Notes under the pieces: model-generated
Databases searched by the model: none
What the model saw: the letters and a program-made list of their open reading frames with translations, nothing else
Told to the model about the DNA's origin: nothing
Origin: Anaerococcus urinomassiliensis
Lineage (GTDB): Bacteria > Bacillota > Clostridia > Tissierellales > Peptoniphilaceae
Direction: 5' to 3'
Assembly (NCBI RefSeq): GCF_900128425.1
Contig: NZ_LT635782.1
Location: forward strand, 535,359-599,358
Length of the DNA: 64,000 bases
Shown here: piece by piece, positions 35,364 through 44,791 of the stretch
How positions within the stretch are numbered: position 1 is the first letter of the stretch
Layout: each line of letters starts with the position of its first letter
Translations under genes and position numbers: made by a program

Positions 35364-35567
35364 ATGAAAAAAGAATTACATCCAGAATACCACGAAGCTA
35401 AAGTAACATGTATTTCTTGCGGTAATGAGTTTACTGTTGGATCTACAGAAGAAGAAATAAAAGTAGAAGTTTGCAACAATTGCCATCCATTCTACTCAGG
35501 TAAACAAAGAACAGCTGAACGTGGTGGTAACGTAGAGAAATTTAACAGAAGATACGGTAGAAAATAA
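35364..35567 (+). CDS. rpmE: Ribosomal protein bL31, zinc-binding form
   Basis: A 67-residue 50S subunit protein. Four cysteines (16, 19, 37, 40; CISCGNEF and VCNNCHPFYSGKQ) form the zinc site of the C+ type L31. The start MKKELHPEYHEA at 35364 fits the family, with GATAGAGGTG upstream; a frame to 35337 is not supported. It lies between rho and prmC, with a terminator right behind it. Confidence 0.96.
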   Translation: MKKELHPEYHEAKVTCISCGNEFTVGSTEEEIKVEVCNNCHPFYSGKQRTAERGGNVEKFNRRYGRK

Positions 35568-35596
35568 TAAGGTTAGGAAACTAACCTTATTTTTGT
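35566..35596 (+). terminator. Terminator/attenuator after rpmE
   Basis: AATAAGGTTAG and CTAACCTTATT form an 11-bp stem around GAAA, followed by TTTT. prmC begins 8 bp later, so some read-through is likely. Confidence 0.8.
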
Positions 35597-35603
35597 ATGC
35601 ATA

Positions 35604-36398
35604 ATGAAAGTAAAAGATGTTATAAACAAGGCAAATGATGATTTAATAATAGGATTATCATATCTAATGGATAAGTCAAAATCATACTTATATTTAAACC
35701 CAGAATCTCAATTAACAAGTGATTTAGAAGATAAGATTTTATCCATAGAAGGAGATCTCAATAATGGAATCCCCTTGCAATATGCCTTAGGGTATTGGGA
35801 GTTTTTAAATATAAGTTTAATAGTCGACAAGAGAGCTTTAATACCTAGGTTTGAAACTGAGATTATAGTCGACTATATAATAAAATCTGATTTTAAAAAA
35901 GATAAAATCTTGGACATAGGATCAGGATCTGGTGCCATAAGCCTAAGCTTAGGGAAGAATCTGCCTGATTCGCTAGTACTTGGAGTAGATATTAGTGAAG
36001 ATGCACTAAGTCTTTGTAATGAAAATAAAGATAATTTGAACCTTACTAATGTTAATTTTATAAAGAGTGATTTGTTTGATAATATAAGCGATACATTTGA
36101 TATTATAGTTTCAAATCCTCCCTATATTAACGAAAAGGATTATCTTGCCTTGGATAAAAAGTTATACCATGAGCCAAAGTTAGCCTTGTATGGTGGAAAA
36201 GATGGTCTGTATTTCTATAAAAAAATTATTCACCAAGCTAGTGATTATTTGAATAATAATGCACACTTAATTTTTGAAATTGGATATGATCAAAAGGCTC
36301 CAATAAATGAACTATTGGTCAAATCTGATTTTAAAAATATAATAAATTTGAAAGATTTTAATGGGTTTGATAGGTTTATCATTGCCCAGAAAGGATAA
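35604..36398 (+). CDS. prmC: Release factor glutamine methyltransferase
   Basis: A 264-residue SAM methyltransferase that methylates the Gln of the GGQ motif in release factors. It shows [11 protein letters not shown], the SAM-binding [15 protein letters not shown] and the substrate motif SNPPYI. It lies immediately before prfA, which encodes its substrate, and would be co-transcribed with it. The ATG at 35604 was chosen as the first in frame, although no strong ribosome site is visible. Confidence 0.95.
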   Translation: MKVKDVINKANDDLIIGLSYLMDKSKSYLYLNPESQLTSDLEDKILSIEGDLNNGIPLQYALGYWEFLNISLIVDKRALIPRFETEIIVDYIIKSDFKKDKILDIGSGSGAISLSLGKNLPDSLVLGVDISEDALSLCNENKDNLNLTNVNFIKSDLFDNISDTFDIIVSNPPYINEKDYLALDKKLYHEPKLALYGGKDGLYFYKKIIHQASDYLNNNAHLIFEIGYDQKAPINELLVKSDFKNIINLKDFNGFDRFIIAQKG

Positions 36399-36400
36399 TT

Positions 36401-37471
36401 ATGTTCGAAAATTTAGATCATATTAGAGAAAATTTTAAAGACCTCGAGTTAAAACTTGCAGATCCAGAAATTATTTCTGACATTGAAAAATACACAAAGA
36501 TATCTAGAGAATACAATTCACTTAAACCAGTAGTTGAAAAATACGAGGATATCTTAAATTCTGAAGCAACCATTGAGGAAAACCAAGAATTGCTAGAAGA
36601 AACTAATGATGAAGAAATGCTTGAAATGTTAAAAGAGCAAATCAACGAAGAAAAGAAAAACCTGGAAGTTTATAATGAAGAGATGAAGATTCTACTAATT
36701 CCTAAAGATCCTAACGATACAAAAGACGTTATCGTAGAGATTAGACCAGGAGCGGGTGGAGATGAAGCAGGTCTTTTTGCAGGGGATTTGTACAGAATGT
36801 ACAATATGTATGCTGATAAAGCAGGCTTTAAAACCGAAGAGATTGATGTGACTACCCAGGGAGTAGGGGGCATAAAGGAAGCAACCTTTGTTGTAAAAGG
36901 TGAAGGTGCCTACTCAAAACTAAAATATGAATCAGGTGTTCACAGGGTCCAACGTGTACCAGAAACAGAATCTGGTGGTCGAATCCACACATCTACAGCA
37001 ACAGTAGCAGTAATGCCAGAAGTTGATGAAGTTGATATAAAACTTGATCCAAATGATATAAGGGTAGACGTTTATAGGTCTTCTGGTAATGGTGGTCAAT
37101 CTGTAAATACAACAGACTCTGCAGTAAGACTAACTCACGAGCCAACAGGTCTCGTTGTAACCTGTCAAGATGAGAAAAGTCAGATTAAAAACAAAGAAAA
37201 AGCAATGAGGGTATTGAGAGCTCGCCTTTATGAGATAGAAGAAGAAAAAAGAAACAAAGAAATTGCTGATAACAGAAAATCTCAAGTCGGAACAGGTGAC
37301 AGGTCTGAAAGAATTAGGACCTATAACTTCCCTCAAGGTAGGATTACAGATCATAGAATCAATAAAACCATCTACCAACTAGAAGACTTTTTGAATGGCA
37401 ATATTGAAGAAATGATTGATGCATTAACAACTGAAGATCAAACTAGAAAACTAGAACACATAGGTGAATAA
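36401..37471 (+). CDS. prfA: Peptide chain release factor 1
   Basis: The 356-residue RF1, which recognises UAA and UAG. The catalytic GGQ lies in [18 protein letters not shown]. The N-terminal coiled region and the [14 protein letters not shown] and [24 protein letters not shown] segments are typical of RF1. The 3' end overlaps the following transporter gene by 8 bp. Confidence 0.97.
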   Translation: MFENLDHIRENFKDLELKLADPEIISDIEKYTKISREYNSLKPVVEKYEDILNSEATIEENQELLEETNDEEMLEMLKEQINEEKKNLEVYNEEMKILLIPKDPNDTKDVIVEIRPGAGGDEAGLFAGDLYRMYNMYADKAGFKTEEIDVTTQGVGGIKEATFVVKGEGAYSKLKYESGVHRVQRVPETESGGRIHTSTATVAVMPEVDEVDIKLDPNDIRVDVYRSSGNGGQSVNTTDSAVRLTHEPTGLVVTCQDEKSQIKNKEKAMRVLRARLYEIEEEKRNKEIADNRKSQVGTGDRSERIRTYNFPQGRITDHRINKTIYQLEDFLNGNIEEMIDALTTEDQTRKLEHIGE

Positions 37472-38468
37472 ATTGTTTAATCTATTAGCTAGTAAATTTG
37501 TAGATGATTATAAGAATGAGGATAATCCACACACTAGATTGGCCCTGATTTCTCTCTCATCTATAATATCGATAGTAATTAATGTCTTGCTTAGTGCAGG
37601 TAAATTAATAGTAGGGGTAATAGTAAACTCTGCTGCAATTATTAACGATGGTTTCAACAATTTATCAGATACAATTGTAGCTATAATGGCTTTTGTGGGG
37701 GCAAAAATAAGTAGAAAGCCAGCTGATAAAGAACATCCTCACGGCTATGGTAGGGGAGAAGCCCTCATCACCCTTCTAGTAAGTATACTAATAATGTATG
37801 TTGGATTTTCTTTGCTTATAAATTCATTGGGAAAATTTAAGGAAGATAACATAGTTTCAATTAACTTGCTAACTATGGGAGTACTTATCATAAGTATATT
37901 GGCGAAAATCTATATATATTTTTTAAATAGAAGACTATATAGAAATCTTGATTCTGAACTGAACTTGGGAGTAATGATAGATTCAAGGAATGACATATTA
38001 TCAACTCTTGCAATAATTGTATCTTTGTACCTACAAAAATATATAAACTTTAACCTAGATGCCTTAGCAGGTGTTATCCTATCCGGAGCAGTATTTATGC
38101 CAGGATTTAATATGTTTAGGGATACAATGAACTATCTACTAGGCCAAAGACTTAGCCCAGAAGTTGAGAAAAAGCTTGGGAATATGCTTATGGATAATCA
38201 TTTTATAGTTGGTTATCATGGGTTAGAAATACACGATTATGGCAAAGGTCATTTGGATGGAACTGTTGATGTTGAAATAGCACAAAATATTTCACTTTTA
38301 GCAGCCCATCAATTAATAACTGACATACAAAAAGAAGTAGAAAAAGAAACAGGAATTAGACTGAATGTACATTTAGATCCAACCTATTCACTAACTTTTA
38401 ATGACAACTTAAGAAAAGAAATTGAACAATTAGAAAAACAGGCAATAAATGAATACGACGATTTCTAA
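37464..38468 (+). CDS. Cation diffusion facilitator transporter
   Basis: A 334-residue CDF-family divalent cation/proton antiporter. Six predicted membrane helices include [23 protein letters not shown] (with the metal-site Asp residues in the family pattern) and [20 protein letters not shown]. The [11 protein letters not shown] loop is a CDF hallmark, and a cytoplasmic metal-sensing domain follows ([22 protein letters not shown]). The metal (Mn, Zn or Fe) cannot be told from sequence alone. The start is GTG at 37464 within prfA, and its end overlaps the next gene by 20 bp. Confidence 0.9.
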   Translation: MNKLFNLLASKFVDDYKNEDNPHTRLALISLSSIISIVINVLLSAGKLIVGVIVNSAAIINDGFNNLSDTIVAIMAFVGAKISRKPADKEHPHGYGRGEALITLLVSILIMYVGFSLLINSLGKFKEDNIVSINLLTMGVLIISILAKIYIYFLNRRLYRNLDSELNLGVMIDSRNDILSTLAIIVSLYLQKYINFNLDALAGVILSGAVFMPGFNMFRDTMNYLLGQRLSPEVEKKLGNMLMDNHFIVGYHGLEIHDYGKGHLDGTVDVEIAQNISLLAAHQLITDIQKEVEKETGIRLNVHLDPTYSLTFNDNLRKEIEQLEKQAINEYDDF

Positions 38469-39486
38469 AATAGATCGAAAAAATATTGACAATAAAATTA
38501 TAAATAATGCAGGCAAAATCATCAATGAAGGCTCTTTAGTAGCTTTTCCTACTGAAACTGTTTATGGTCTTGGTGCCGATGGCTTAAACGATGAAGCGTG
38601 CAAGCACATCTTTGAAGCTAAGGGTAGACCAAATGACAATCCACTGATTTTACATATTTCTAATATATCTATGTTATATAATTTAACTGATGAGATAAAT
38701 GAAGAAAGCAAAAAATTAATGGAAAGTTGCTGGCCGGGACCTCTTACTATTATCTTTAAAAAATCTGATAAGGTTCCTAGTGCAGTTACAGCAGGGCTTG
38801 ATACAGTTGCAATCAGATATCCCAAAGATGAAATAGCGCTAGCTCTAATAAGTGCGGCAAATACTCCAATTGCTGCTCCTAGTGCTAATTTGTCAGGCAA
38901 GCCTTCACCTACTAGAGCTATTGATGTATACCAAGACCTTAATGGCAAGATACCACTTATAATTGATGGTGGAGCTTGTGATATAGGCATAGAATCAACG
39001 GTAATAGATCTTAGCGAAGAAGTACCAACTATACTTAGACCAGGCTTTTATACTTACGAGTATATCAAAGATATTTTACCAAATGTAAGACTTGATGATT
39101 CAATAGTAGATAGCAAAAAAATACCAAAATCTCCAGGTCAAAAATATACCCACTACGCTCCAAAAGCAAAGATGGAAATTTTTGTAGGAGAAAAAGCTTC
39201 TGATGAAATTCTAAAGAAGGCTTTAGATGAGAAGAGTAAGGGTAAAAAGGTAGGTGTACTCGTATTTGAAGACCAATTAAGTAAGTTTAAAGATTTTAAG
39301 CTTATTAGTCTTGGTAATAGATACGATTTGACATATATGTCCCATGTTTTATTTACATCGCTTAGATTGATGGATGATGAAAATGTTGATTTAATTCTAG
39401 CTGAGGGTGTAAGTGAAGAAGGCTTGGGTAAGAGTATAATGAATAGAATGAAGAAGTCAGCATCTTTTAATGTAAACTATGTATAG
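38449..39486 (+). CDS. L-threonylcarbamoyladenylate synthase (Sua5 type)
   Basis: A 345-residue enzyme that makes threonylcarbamoyl-AMP for the t6A modification of tRNAs. The YrdC domain shows GSLVAFPTETVYGLGADG, KGRPNDNPLILHI, WPGPLTIIF, VAIRYP and APSANLSGKPSPT. A linker with KSPGQKYTHYAPKA leads into the C-terminal Sua5 domain, making this the long two-domain form. It overlaps the CDF gene by 20 bp and is followed by upp. Confidence 0.94.
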   Translation: MNTTISKIDRKNIDNKIINNAGKIINEGSLVAFPTETVYGLGADGLNDEACKHIFEAKGRPNDNPLILHISNISMLYNLTDEINEESKKLMESCWPGPLTIIFKKSDKVPSAVTAGLDTVAIRYPKDEIALALISAANTPIAAPSANLSGKPSPTRAIDVYQDLNGKIPLIIDGGACDIGIESTVIDLSEEVPTILRPGFYTYEYIKDILPNVRLDDSIVDSKKIPKSPGQKYTHYAPKAKMEIFVGEKASDEILKKALDEKSKGKKVGVLVFEDQLSKFKDFKLISLGNRYDLTYMSHVLFTSLRLMDDENVDLILAEGVSEEGLGKSIMNRMKKSASFNVNYV

Positions 39487-39495
39487 GAGAAATTA

Positions 39496-40128
39496 ATGCA
39501 AGAACATGTAAAAATTTTGGACCATCCGGTAATTAAACACAAGATATCTATTCTTAGAGATATAAATACAGGATCAAATGAATTTAGATCTATTATAAAA
39601 GAGATAGCTATGATTCTAGCATATGAAGCTACAAAAGATTTAGAACTTGAAGAGTACGAAGTTGAAACTCCAATTACAAAAACAACTGGATATAAGCTTT
39701 CTGGCAAGAAACTTGGTATAGTGCCAATATTAAGAGCTGGTCTTGGCATGGTTGATGGTGTCTTGGAAGTATTTCCTGCAGCTAAAATTGGACATATAGG
39801 CATGTACAGGGATGAAGAGACTCTAAACCCAGTTGAATATTATTCAAAATTACCATTAGATGTTGAGAAAAGAGATATTATTGTCATTGATCCAATGCTT
39901 GCAACAGGTGGATCAGCTTGTGATGCAATAGACAATTTAAAAGCTAAGGGCTGCAATAGTATAAGATTACTTAGTATAATAGCAGCTCCAGAAGGAATAG
40001 AAAAATTAAGAGAAGCGCATCCTGATGTTGAAATCACTGTTGCACAACTTGATGAAGGATTAAATGAAAATAGTTACATTGTACCTGGCCTTGGAGATGC
40101 AGGAGATAGACTATTTGGTACAAAATAA
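39496..40128 (+). CDS. upp: Uracil phosphoribosyltransferase
   Basis: A 210-residue pyrimidine salvage enzyme converting uracil and PRPP to UMP. It shows [13 protein letters not shown], the PRPP-binding [16 protein letters not shown], and a C-terminal uracil-binding segment [26 protein letters not shown] precedes the ATG. It is part of the conserved tsaC-upp-murA stretch. Confidence 0.96.
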   Translation: MQEHVKILDHPVIKHKISILRDINTGSNEFRSIIKEIAMILAYEATKDLELEEYEVETPITKTTGYKLSGKKLGIVPILRAGLGMVDGVLEVFPAAKIGHIGMYRDEETLNPVEYYSKLPLDVEKRDIIVIDPMLATGGSACDAIDNLKAKGCNSIRLLSIIAAPEGIEKLREAHPDVEITVAQLDEGLNENSYIVPGLGDAGDRLFGTK

Positions 40129-40138
40129 AGGAAAAATA

Positions 40139-41416
40139 ATGGATAAAAAAGAGATTTTGCTTATAAACGGTGGTGGACCATTAAGAGGGGAAGTTCTTAT
40201 ATCAGGAGCTAAAAATTCTGCCTTGCCAATACTTGCCGCTTGTGTCTTGGGTACTGAAGAGATAATTCTAGATGGTGTTCCTAAGCTAAAAGATGTTGAG
40301 ATAATGATAGAGGTATTAAGACATCTGGGTAGTAAGGTTGAATATATAGGAGATGAATCCTTAAGAATTGATTCATCAGGCATAAACACTTGCGAAACTC
40401 CTTTTGAACTTATGGATAAGATGAGAGCCTCATTTGTCGTAATGGGACCATTGTTATCAAGGTTTAAAGAAGCCCACACCAAAGCTCCTGGAGGCTGTAA
40501 TATTGGCGCTAGACCTATAGACCTTCATCTAAAGGGATTTGAAGCTTTAGGAGCTCATGCTTTAGTAAATGATGAAGCTATATCAATAACAACCAATGGA
40601 GAACTTATTGGTAATGAAATTTATCTGGACTTCCCATCTGTAGGTGCCACACAAAACATAATGATGGCAGCCTGCCTTGCTAAGGGCGAAACCATCATAG
40701 AAAATGCTGCTAAAGAACCAGAAATTGTAGATCTTGCATCTTTCCTTTCAAAAATGGGAGCAAAGATTAAGGGAGCTGGAACATCAACTATAGTAATAGA
40801 GGGTGTAGAAAAACTTACTGGTACAAGTCATACTATCATTCCAGATAGGATTGAAGCTGCAAGCTATATGCTAGCAGCTGTGATGACTAAAGGTGATGTT
40901 ACAATCAAAAACGTGATTGGATCACATATCAGGCCGGTAATAGCAAAGCTTATTGAAATGGGTGCTAGCGTAGAAGAAATTGAAGAAGAAGATATTATTA
41001 AGGTTTCAGCAAATCAAAAGCTAAAGCCAACTAATATTCAAACTCTACCATATCCTGGTTTTCCTACAGATGCCCAAGCTCAATTTATGGCATTGATGAC
41101 TGTCTGCGATGGAGAAAGCAAGATTCAAGAAACAGTTTTTGAAAACAGATTTATGCATGTAGAGCAATTAAATAAAATGGGAGCTGCTATAGCAACAAGT
41201 GGTAATAGAGCTACTATTGTTGGAGTAGACAAACTTCATGGTGCTGATGTAAAAGCAACAGATTTAAGAGCAGGAGCTGCCCTTGTTATGGCAGGACTTA
41301 CAGCTAGTGGCCAAACAAGAATATCTGATATCTATCACATAGATAGGGGTTATAGCAACCTAGTTGAGAAATTTACTAAGCTTGGTGCTGATATTAAGAG
41401 AGAAACAATAGATTAA
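40139..41416 (+). CDS. murA: UDP-N-acetylglucosamine 1-carboxyvinyltransferase
   Basis: A 425-residue enzyme for the first committed step of peptidoglycan synthesis, adding enolpyruvate to UDP-GlcNAc. It shows LRGEVLISGAKNSALPILAA, the active-site loop HTKAPGGCNIGARPIDLHLKG (the Cys attacked by fosfomycin lies in GGCNIG), and DRIEAASYMLAA. The start at 40139 follows AAAGGA. A longer frame begins inside upp and is not credible. Confidence 0.96.
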   Translation: MDKKEILLINGGGPLRGEVLISGAKNSALPILAACVLGTEEIILDGVPKLKDVEIMIEVLRHLGSKVEYIGDESLRIDSSGINTCETPFELMDKMRASFVVMGPLLSRFKEAHTKAPGGCNIGARPIDLHLKGFEALGAHALVNDEAISITTNGELIGNEIYLDFPSVGATQNIMMAACLAKGETIIENAAKEPEIVDLASFLSKMGAKIKGAGTSTIVIEGVEKLTGTSHTIIPDRIEAASYMLAAVMTKGDVTIKNVIGSHIRPVIAKLIEMGASVEEIEEEDIIKVSANQKLKPTNIQTLPYPGFPTDAQAQFMALMTVCDGESKIQETVFENRFMHVEQLNKMGAAIATSGNRATIVGVDKLHGADVKATDLRAGAALVMAGLTASGQTRISDIYHIDRGYSNLVEKFTKLGADIKRETID

Positions 41417-43573
41417 ATGAAAATAGAAGGCATAGTTACAAATATAATTTATAGAAATGAAGAAAATGGCTACAATATTATTGTTGTGGAAACTTCTGAT
41501 TCTGATATAACTTGTGTGGGTACTATGCCCTTTTTTGAGCCTGGAGATAATTTAGAGATTGAAGGCGACTTTACCTATCATGATAAATATGGTGAACAAA
41601 TCCTTGTAGATTCAGTAAATTTGAAAAAACCTACTGGTAAAACTAGCATTATAAATTATTTGGCCAATGCAAATATTAAAGGCATAGGCAAAAAAACTGC
41701 ATCAGATATCTACGATAGATTTAAAGATGAGTCTATAGACATTGTCTACAATAATCCAGATAAGCTAATAGAAATAACTGGTATTGGCAAAAAGAAAATA
41801 GCTGATATTAAGATGACCTCAGAAGAATCTAGAGATTCTAGAAATACCATGCTATTTTTGCAAGGCCTAAATATATCATATAATTTGTCTATGAAGATTT
41901 TTAAACATTATGGTAATGATGCTATAGATATTATAAAGACAAATCCCTACCAACTTATGGAAGATATATCAGGTATTGGATTCAAAATGGCTGATAATAT
42001 TGGCCAAAATATGCAGATGAAGTCAAACTCTAAGTTTAGGATATCTGCTGGAATATCTTACATATTAAATTACGAATCTGAATTTAATGGACATACAGCC
42101 CTAAAATATGATTATCTAGTAGATAATGTAAGTAAACTTTTGAGAGTAAAAAAAGAAGAAGTGGTAAAAGAAATAAATGACGATGCTATTGAGGGAAAAT
42201 TATACAATGTAATCATAAATGAGCATAAATTTATTTATAAAAACTCATTATTTAAAGCAGAAAAATCTGTTGGTTTGGAACTTTCTTACAAGAAGAAGAC
42301 GCCATATGCCTTTGATGTGACTATTGATGAGGATTTATCAGTATTTTCAGATGAACAGAAACTTGCCATAAAAGAAGCTTTCAAAAATATGCTCTTAGTG
42401 ATAACTGGTGGTCCAGGCACGGGAAAAACTACAATAATAAAAGCCATAACATCAATATTAAGGTCTAATAATCTTACCTACGCTCTATTAGCTCCGACAG
42501 GGCGTGCAGCAAAAAGAATGCAAGAATCGACTAATGATGAGGCTTACACAATCCATAGGATGATAGGAATAAGACCTGATGAACTTATATCTGAATATAA
42601 CGAAGAAAATCCTATAGAAAAAGATTATATCATTGTAGATGAGATGAGTATGGTAGATATATACCTTATGAAGACCTTACTTGCTGCTATATCAGCCAAT
42701 ACGGCCCTTATTTTGGTAGGGGATAGCGACCAATTGCCATCGGTTGGACCAGGGAATGTATTAAAAGATATTATCGAAACTGATATAAAAACCATAAGGC
42801 TAAAAAAAATATTTAGACAAGCAGGAGAATCTAATATAGTTATAAATGCCCACAGGATTAATAATGGAGAATATCCAATACTAAATGAAGCAGGCAAGGA
42901 CTTCTTTTTTGTAGAAGCAAATAGAAATAATTTTAATGATACACTATTAGATTTAGTAAACAATAGATTGCCAAAATTTTATGGTATAGACAAGGTTAAA
43001 GATATACAAATACTTTGTCCAAGTAAGAAAACTCCGTGGGGATCAGCATATATAAATGAAAATATGCAAAAAGCTATAAACCTATCTAAAGATAAGCTAG
43101 AAATAAATAAACAAATTTTTAAAATGAATGATAAGGTTATGCAAATTAGGAATAATTATAATCTTATACCAGAAAATTCTATTTATGAAACAGAAGGTGT
43201 CTATAATGGTGATATTGGATTTGTTAGTGAAATTGATCAAGAGTATGAGAATCTAGAAGTTGTATTTTACGATGGATCTTTTGTAAAATACAAAAAAGAA
43301 GATATAAAGGATCTTGATTTATCTTATGCTATAACAATTCATAAGTCTCAGGGATCAGAATTTGATTGTGTCATTATACCCATGATGCAGGTGGCTCCAA
43401 TGCTTTTGACTAGAAACTTATTTTATACAGGTGTAACACGTGCCAAAAAACTTGTGATTTTAGTTGGGGAGAAGAATATTATCAAAAAAATGGTTGATAA
43501 TAATTCTTCCAATAAGAGATACACAAATTTATCATACTGGATAAATGAGATGGGGGATGTTATTGATGATTGA
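41417..43573 (+). CDS. recD2: RecD2-type ATP-dependent DNA helicase
   Basis: A 718-residue superfamily 1B 5'-3' helicase of the RecD-like family (YrrC) that works without RecBC. The N-terminal OB/HhH-like region (IKGIGKKTASDIYDRF, ITGIGKKKIADI) precedes Walker A ITGGPGTGKTTIIKAI, LLAPTGRAAKRM, DEMSMVD (Walker B), VGDSDQLPSVGPGNVL, and the C-terminal SYAITIHKSQGSEFD. It directly follows the murA stop codon and overlaps comF by a few bases. Confidence 0.94.
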   Translation: MKIEGIVTNIIYRNEENGYNIIVVETSDSDITCVGTMPFFEPGDNLEIEGDFTYHDKYGEQILVDSVNLKKPTGKTSIINYLANANIKGIGKKTASDIYDRFKDESIDIVYNNPDKLIEITGIGKKKIADIKMTSEESRDSRNTMLFLQGLNISYNLSMKIFKHYGNDAIDIIKTNPYQLMEDISGIGFKMADNIGQNMQMKSNSKFRISAGISYILNYESEFNGHTALKYDYLVDNVSKLLRVKKEEVVKEINDDAIEGKLYNVIINEHKFIYKNSLFKAEKSVGLELSYKKKTPYAFDVTIDEDLSVFSDEQKLAIKEAFKNMLLVITGGPGTGKTTIIKAITSILRSNNLTYALLAPTGRAAKRMQESTNDEAYTIHRMIGIRPDELISEYNEENPIEKDYIIVDEMSMVDIYLMKTLLAAISANTALILVGDSDQLPSVGPGNVLKDIIETDIKTIRLKKIFRQAGESNIVINAHRINNGEYPILNEAGKDFFFVEANRNNFNDTLLDLVNNRLPKFYGIDKVKDIQILCPSKKTPWGSAYINENMQKAINLSKDKLEINKQIFKMNDKVMQIRNNYNLIPENSIYETEGVYNGDIGFVSEIDQEYENLEVVFYDGSFVKYKKEDIKDLDLSYAITIHKSQGSEFDCVIIPMMQVAPMLLTRNLFYTGVTRAKKLVILVGEKNIIKKMVDNNSSNKRYTNLSYWINEMGDVIDD

Positions 43574-44192
43574 TTGGTTATTTCTCGACGAGAATACCTG
43601 TTTTAATTGCAAATCTAAGAAAGCTGTTGCACATTTTTTATGCGAGGATTGCCTAAAAAAGCTAGACTATGTTGCAAATGAATTTAAGATAGATAAATAC
43701 CAAGCTCATGCTGTTTATTTTTATAATGATACAATGAAAAAATTAATTGCTGATTATAAATTCAATAGGAATACATCCCTTAGTAAGGTATTTTCTAGTA
43801 TTTTGTATGATTATGCTAGGGTCCACAATCTATTTGAAGTTGATTATATCCTGCCTTCACCAAGTTCCATACAGACTATCAATTATAGGGGATTTGATCA
43901 CATAAAGATAATTTGTGATTATTTTATTGATGATATTAAACCTGGCTATTTGAATACTTTTAAAAAAGAGCGTGACACGAAGGCTCAACATACACTCTCT
44001 AAAGATGAGAGGTCTTATAATCTAAAGGGGGCCTTTAAATTTGATGGTGATTTGACAGGTAAGTCAGTTTTAATAATAGATGATCTTATAACTACTGGCA
44101 ATACCGTAAAGGAAATAACAAAAGTTTTGGAAGATTCCAATGTAAAAGAGGTGACAGCCTTGGCCATCACCTCAGAACAGCGCTTAAATTAA
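43566..44192 (+). CDS. ComF-family phosphoribosyltransferase-like protein
   Basis: About 208 residues. The N-terminus has a CxxC...CxxC zinc knuckle (CFNCKSKKAVAHFLCEDC), and the C-terminal domain has a PRPP-binding motif VLIIDDLITTGNT, both typical of ComFC. In transformable bacteria it is needed for DNA uptake. No other competence genes are in the window, so its role is unproven. Start codon choice is uncertain (ATG 43566 or TTG 43563); the GGGGG just upstream in recD2 is the likely ribosome site. Confidence 0.88.
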   Translation: MIDWLFLDENTCFNCKSKKAVAHFLCEDCLKKLDYVANEFKIDKYQAHAVYFYNDTMKKLIADYKFNRNTSLSKVFSSILYDYARVHNLFEVDYILPSPSSIQTINYRGFDHIKIICDYFIDDIKPGYLNTFKKERDTKAQHTLSKDERSYNLKGAFKFDGDLTGKSVLIIDDLITTGNTVKEITKVLEDSNVKEVTALAITSEQRLN

Positions 44193-44713
44193 ACATATAA
44201 AAGAGTTTCTAAGAACGCTGTTGTTGTAGTATCTTTGTTAAAGCCATATTTCCATAATAGGAATAATAGAATTACTATAAGCACCCAGAACCACCATGTT
44301 GAATAAAATGGTTTTTCCGCTTTAACAGCTTTCTTTTCTCTAGAATTCATACGATTAGGACTTTGACTTGCGCTAGTCCTGTTTGCATTATCATGATTTT
44401 CATCTTTATTGTAGTCAAAAGATTCTTTGTTTTTCTTATTTTTTATGTTTTCAAAATCTTCCGCAACATCATTTTTAATATTATCAAAGTTTTTTTCTAC
44501 TTCTTTTTTGGCATTGTTGAAATCTTCTTTTGCGTCAACTTTTGCCTCATCAAAATTAGTTTTTATTTTTTTAGAAGTATCTTCAAAACTTTCTTTGATG
44601 TCATCGCTTGCCTCATCAATTGATTCTTTTATACTTTCACCGGTTTCCTTTACTTGGTTTTTAACATTGTTACTGTCTCCGGCTTCAAAGGTTCTTTTTT
44701 TATCGTCAGTCAT
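44189..44713 (-). CDS. Small membrane-tail protein with helical amphipathic repeats
   Basis: This 174-residue protein is not one I can name. Residues ~20-110 consist of imperfect 11-residue-type repeats rich in Asp, Lys, Glu and Phe (for example DIKESFEDTSKKIKTNFDE), predicting one long amphipathic helix or coiled coil, as in LEA/YtxH-like stress proteins. Near the C-terminus is one membrane segment (WWFWVLIVILLFLLWKYGF), so it would be tail-anchored with the helix in the cytoplasm. Start 44713 has GGAGG upstream. It converges with comF, overlapping it by 4 bp. Confidence 0.65.
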   Translation of the reverse strand: MTDDKKRTFEAGDSNNVKNQVKETGESIKESIDEASDDIKESFEDTSKKIKTNFDEAKVDAKEDFNNAKKEVEKNFDNIKNDVAEDFENIKNKKNKESFDYNKDENHDNANRTSASQSPNRMNSREKKAVKAEKPFYSTWWFWVLIVILLFLLWKYGFNKDTTTTAFLETLLYV

Positions 44714-44737
44714 AATTATCCTCCGTACTAATAAAAT

Positions 44738-44775
44738 ACCCAATAATTAGACTTTTACTCAGTCTATTATTGGGT
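44738..44775 (-). terminator. Terminator downstream of the SCIFF maturase
   Basis: ACCCAATAATTAGACT pairs with AGTCTATTATTGGGT. It lies directly after the scfB stop on the minus strand and is followed by a T-rich tract. Confidence 0.75.
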
Positions 44776-44791
44776 AGTGAATTTATTATAA

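Noticed and set aside
44363..44750. Two Phe/Ser-rich + strand frames opposite the coiled-coil protein gene
   Set aside because: They are complements of Lys/Asp/Glu repeats. The minus-strand frame has the ribosome site and a sensible membrane tail.
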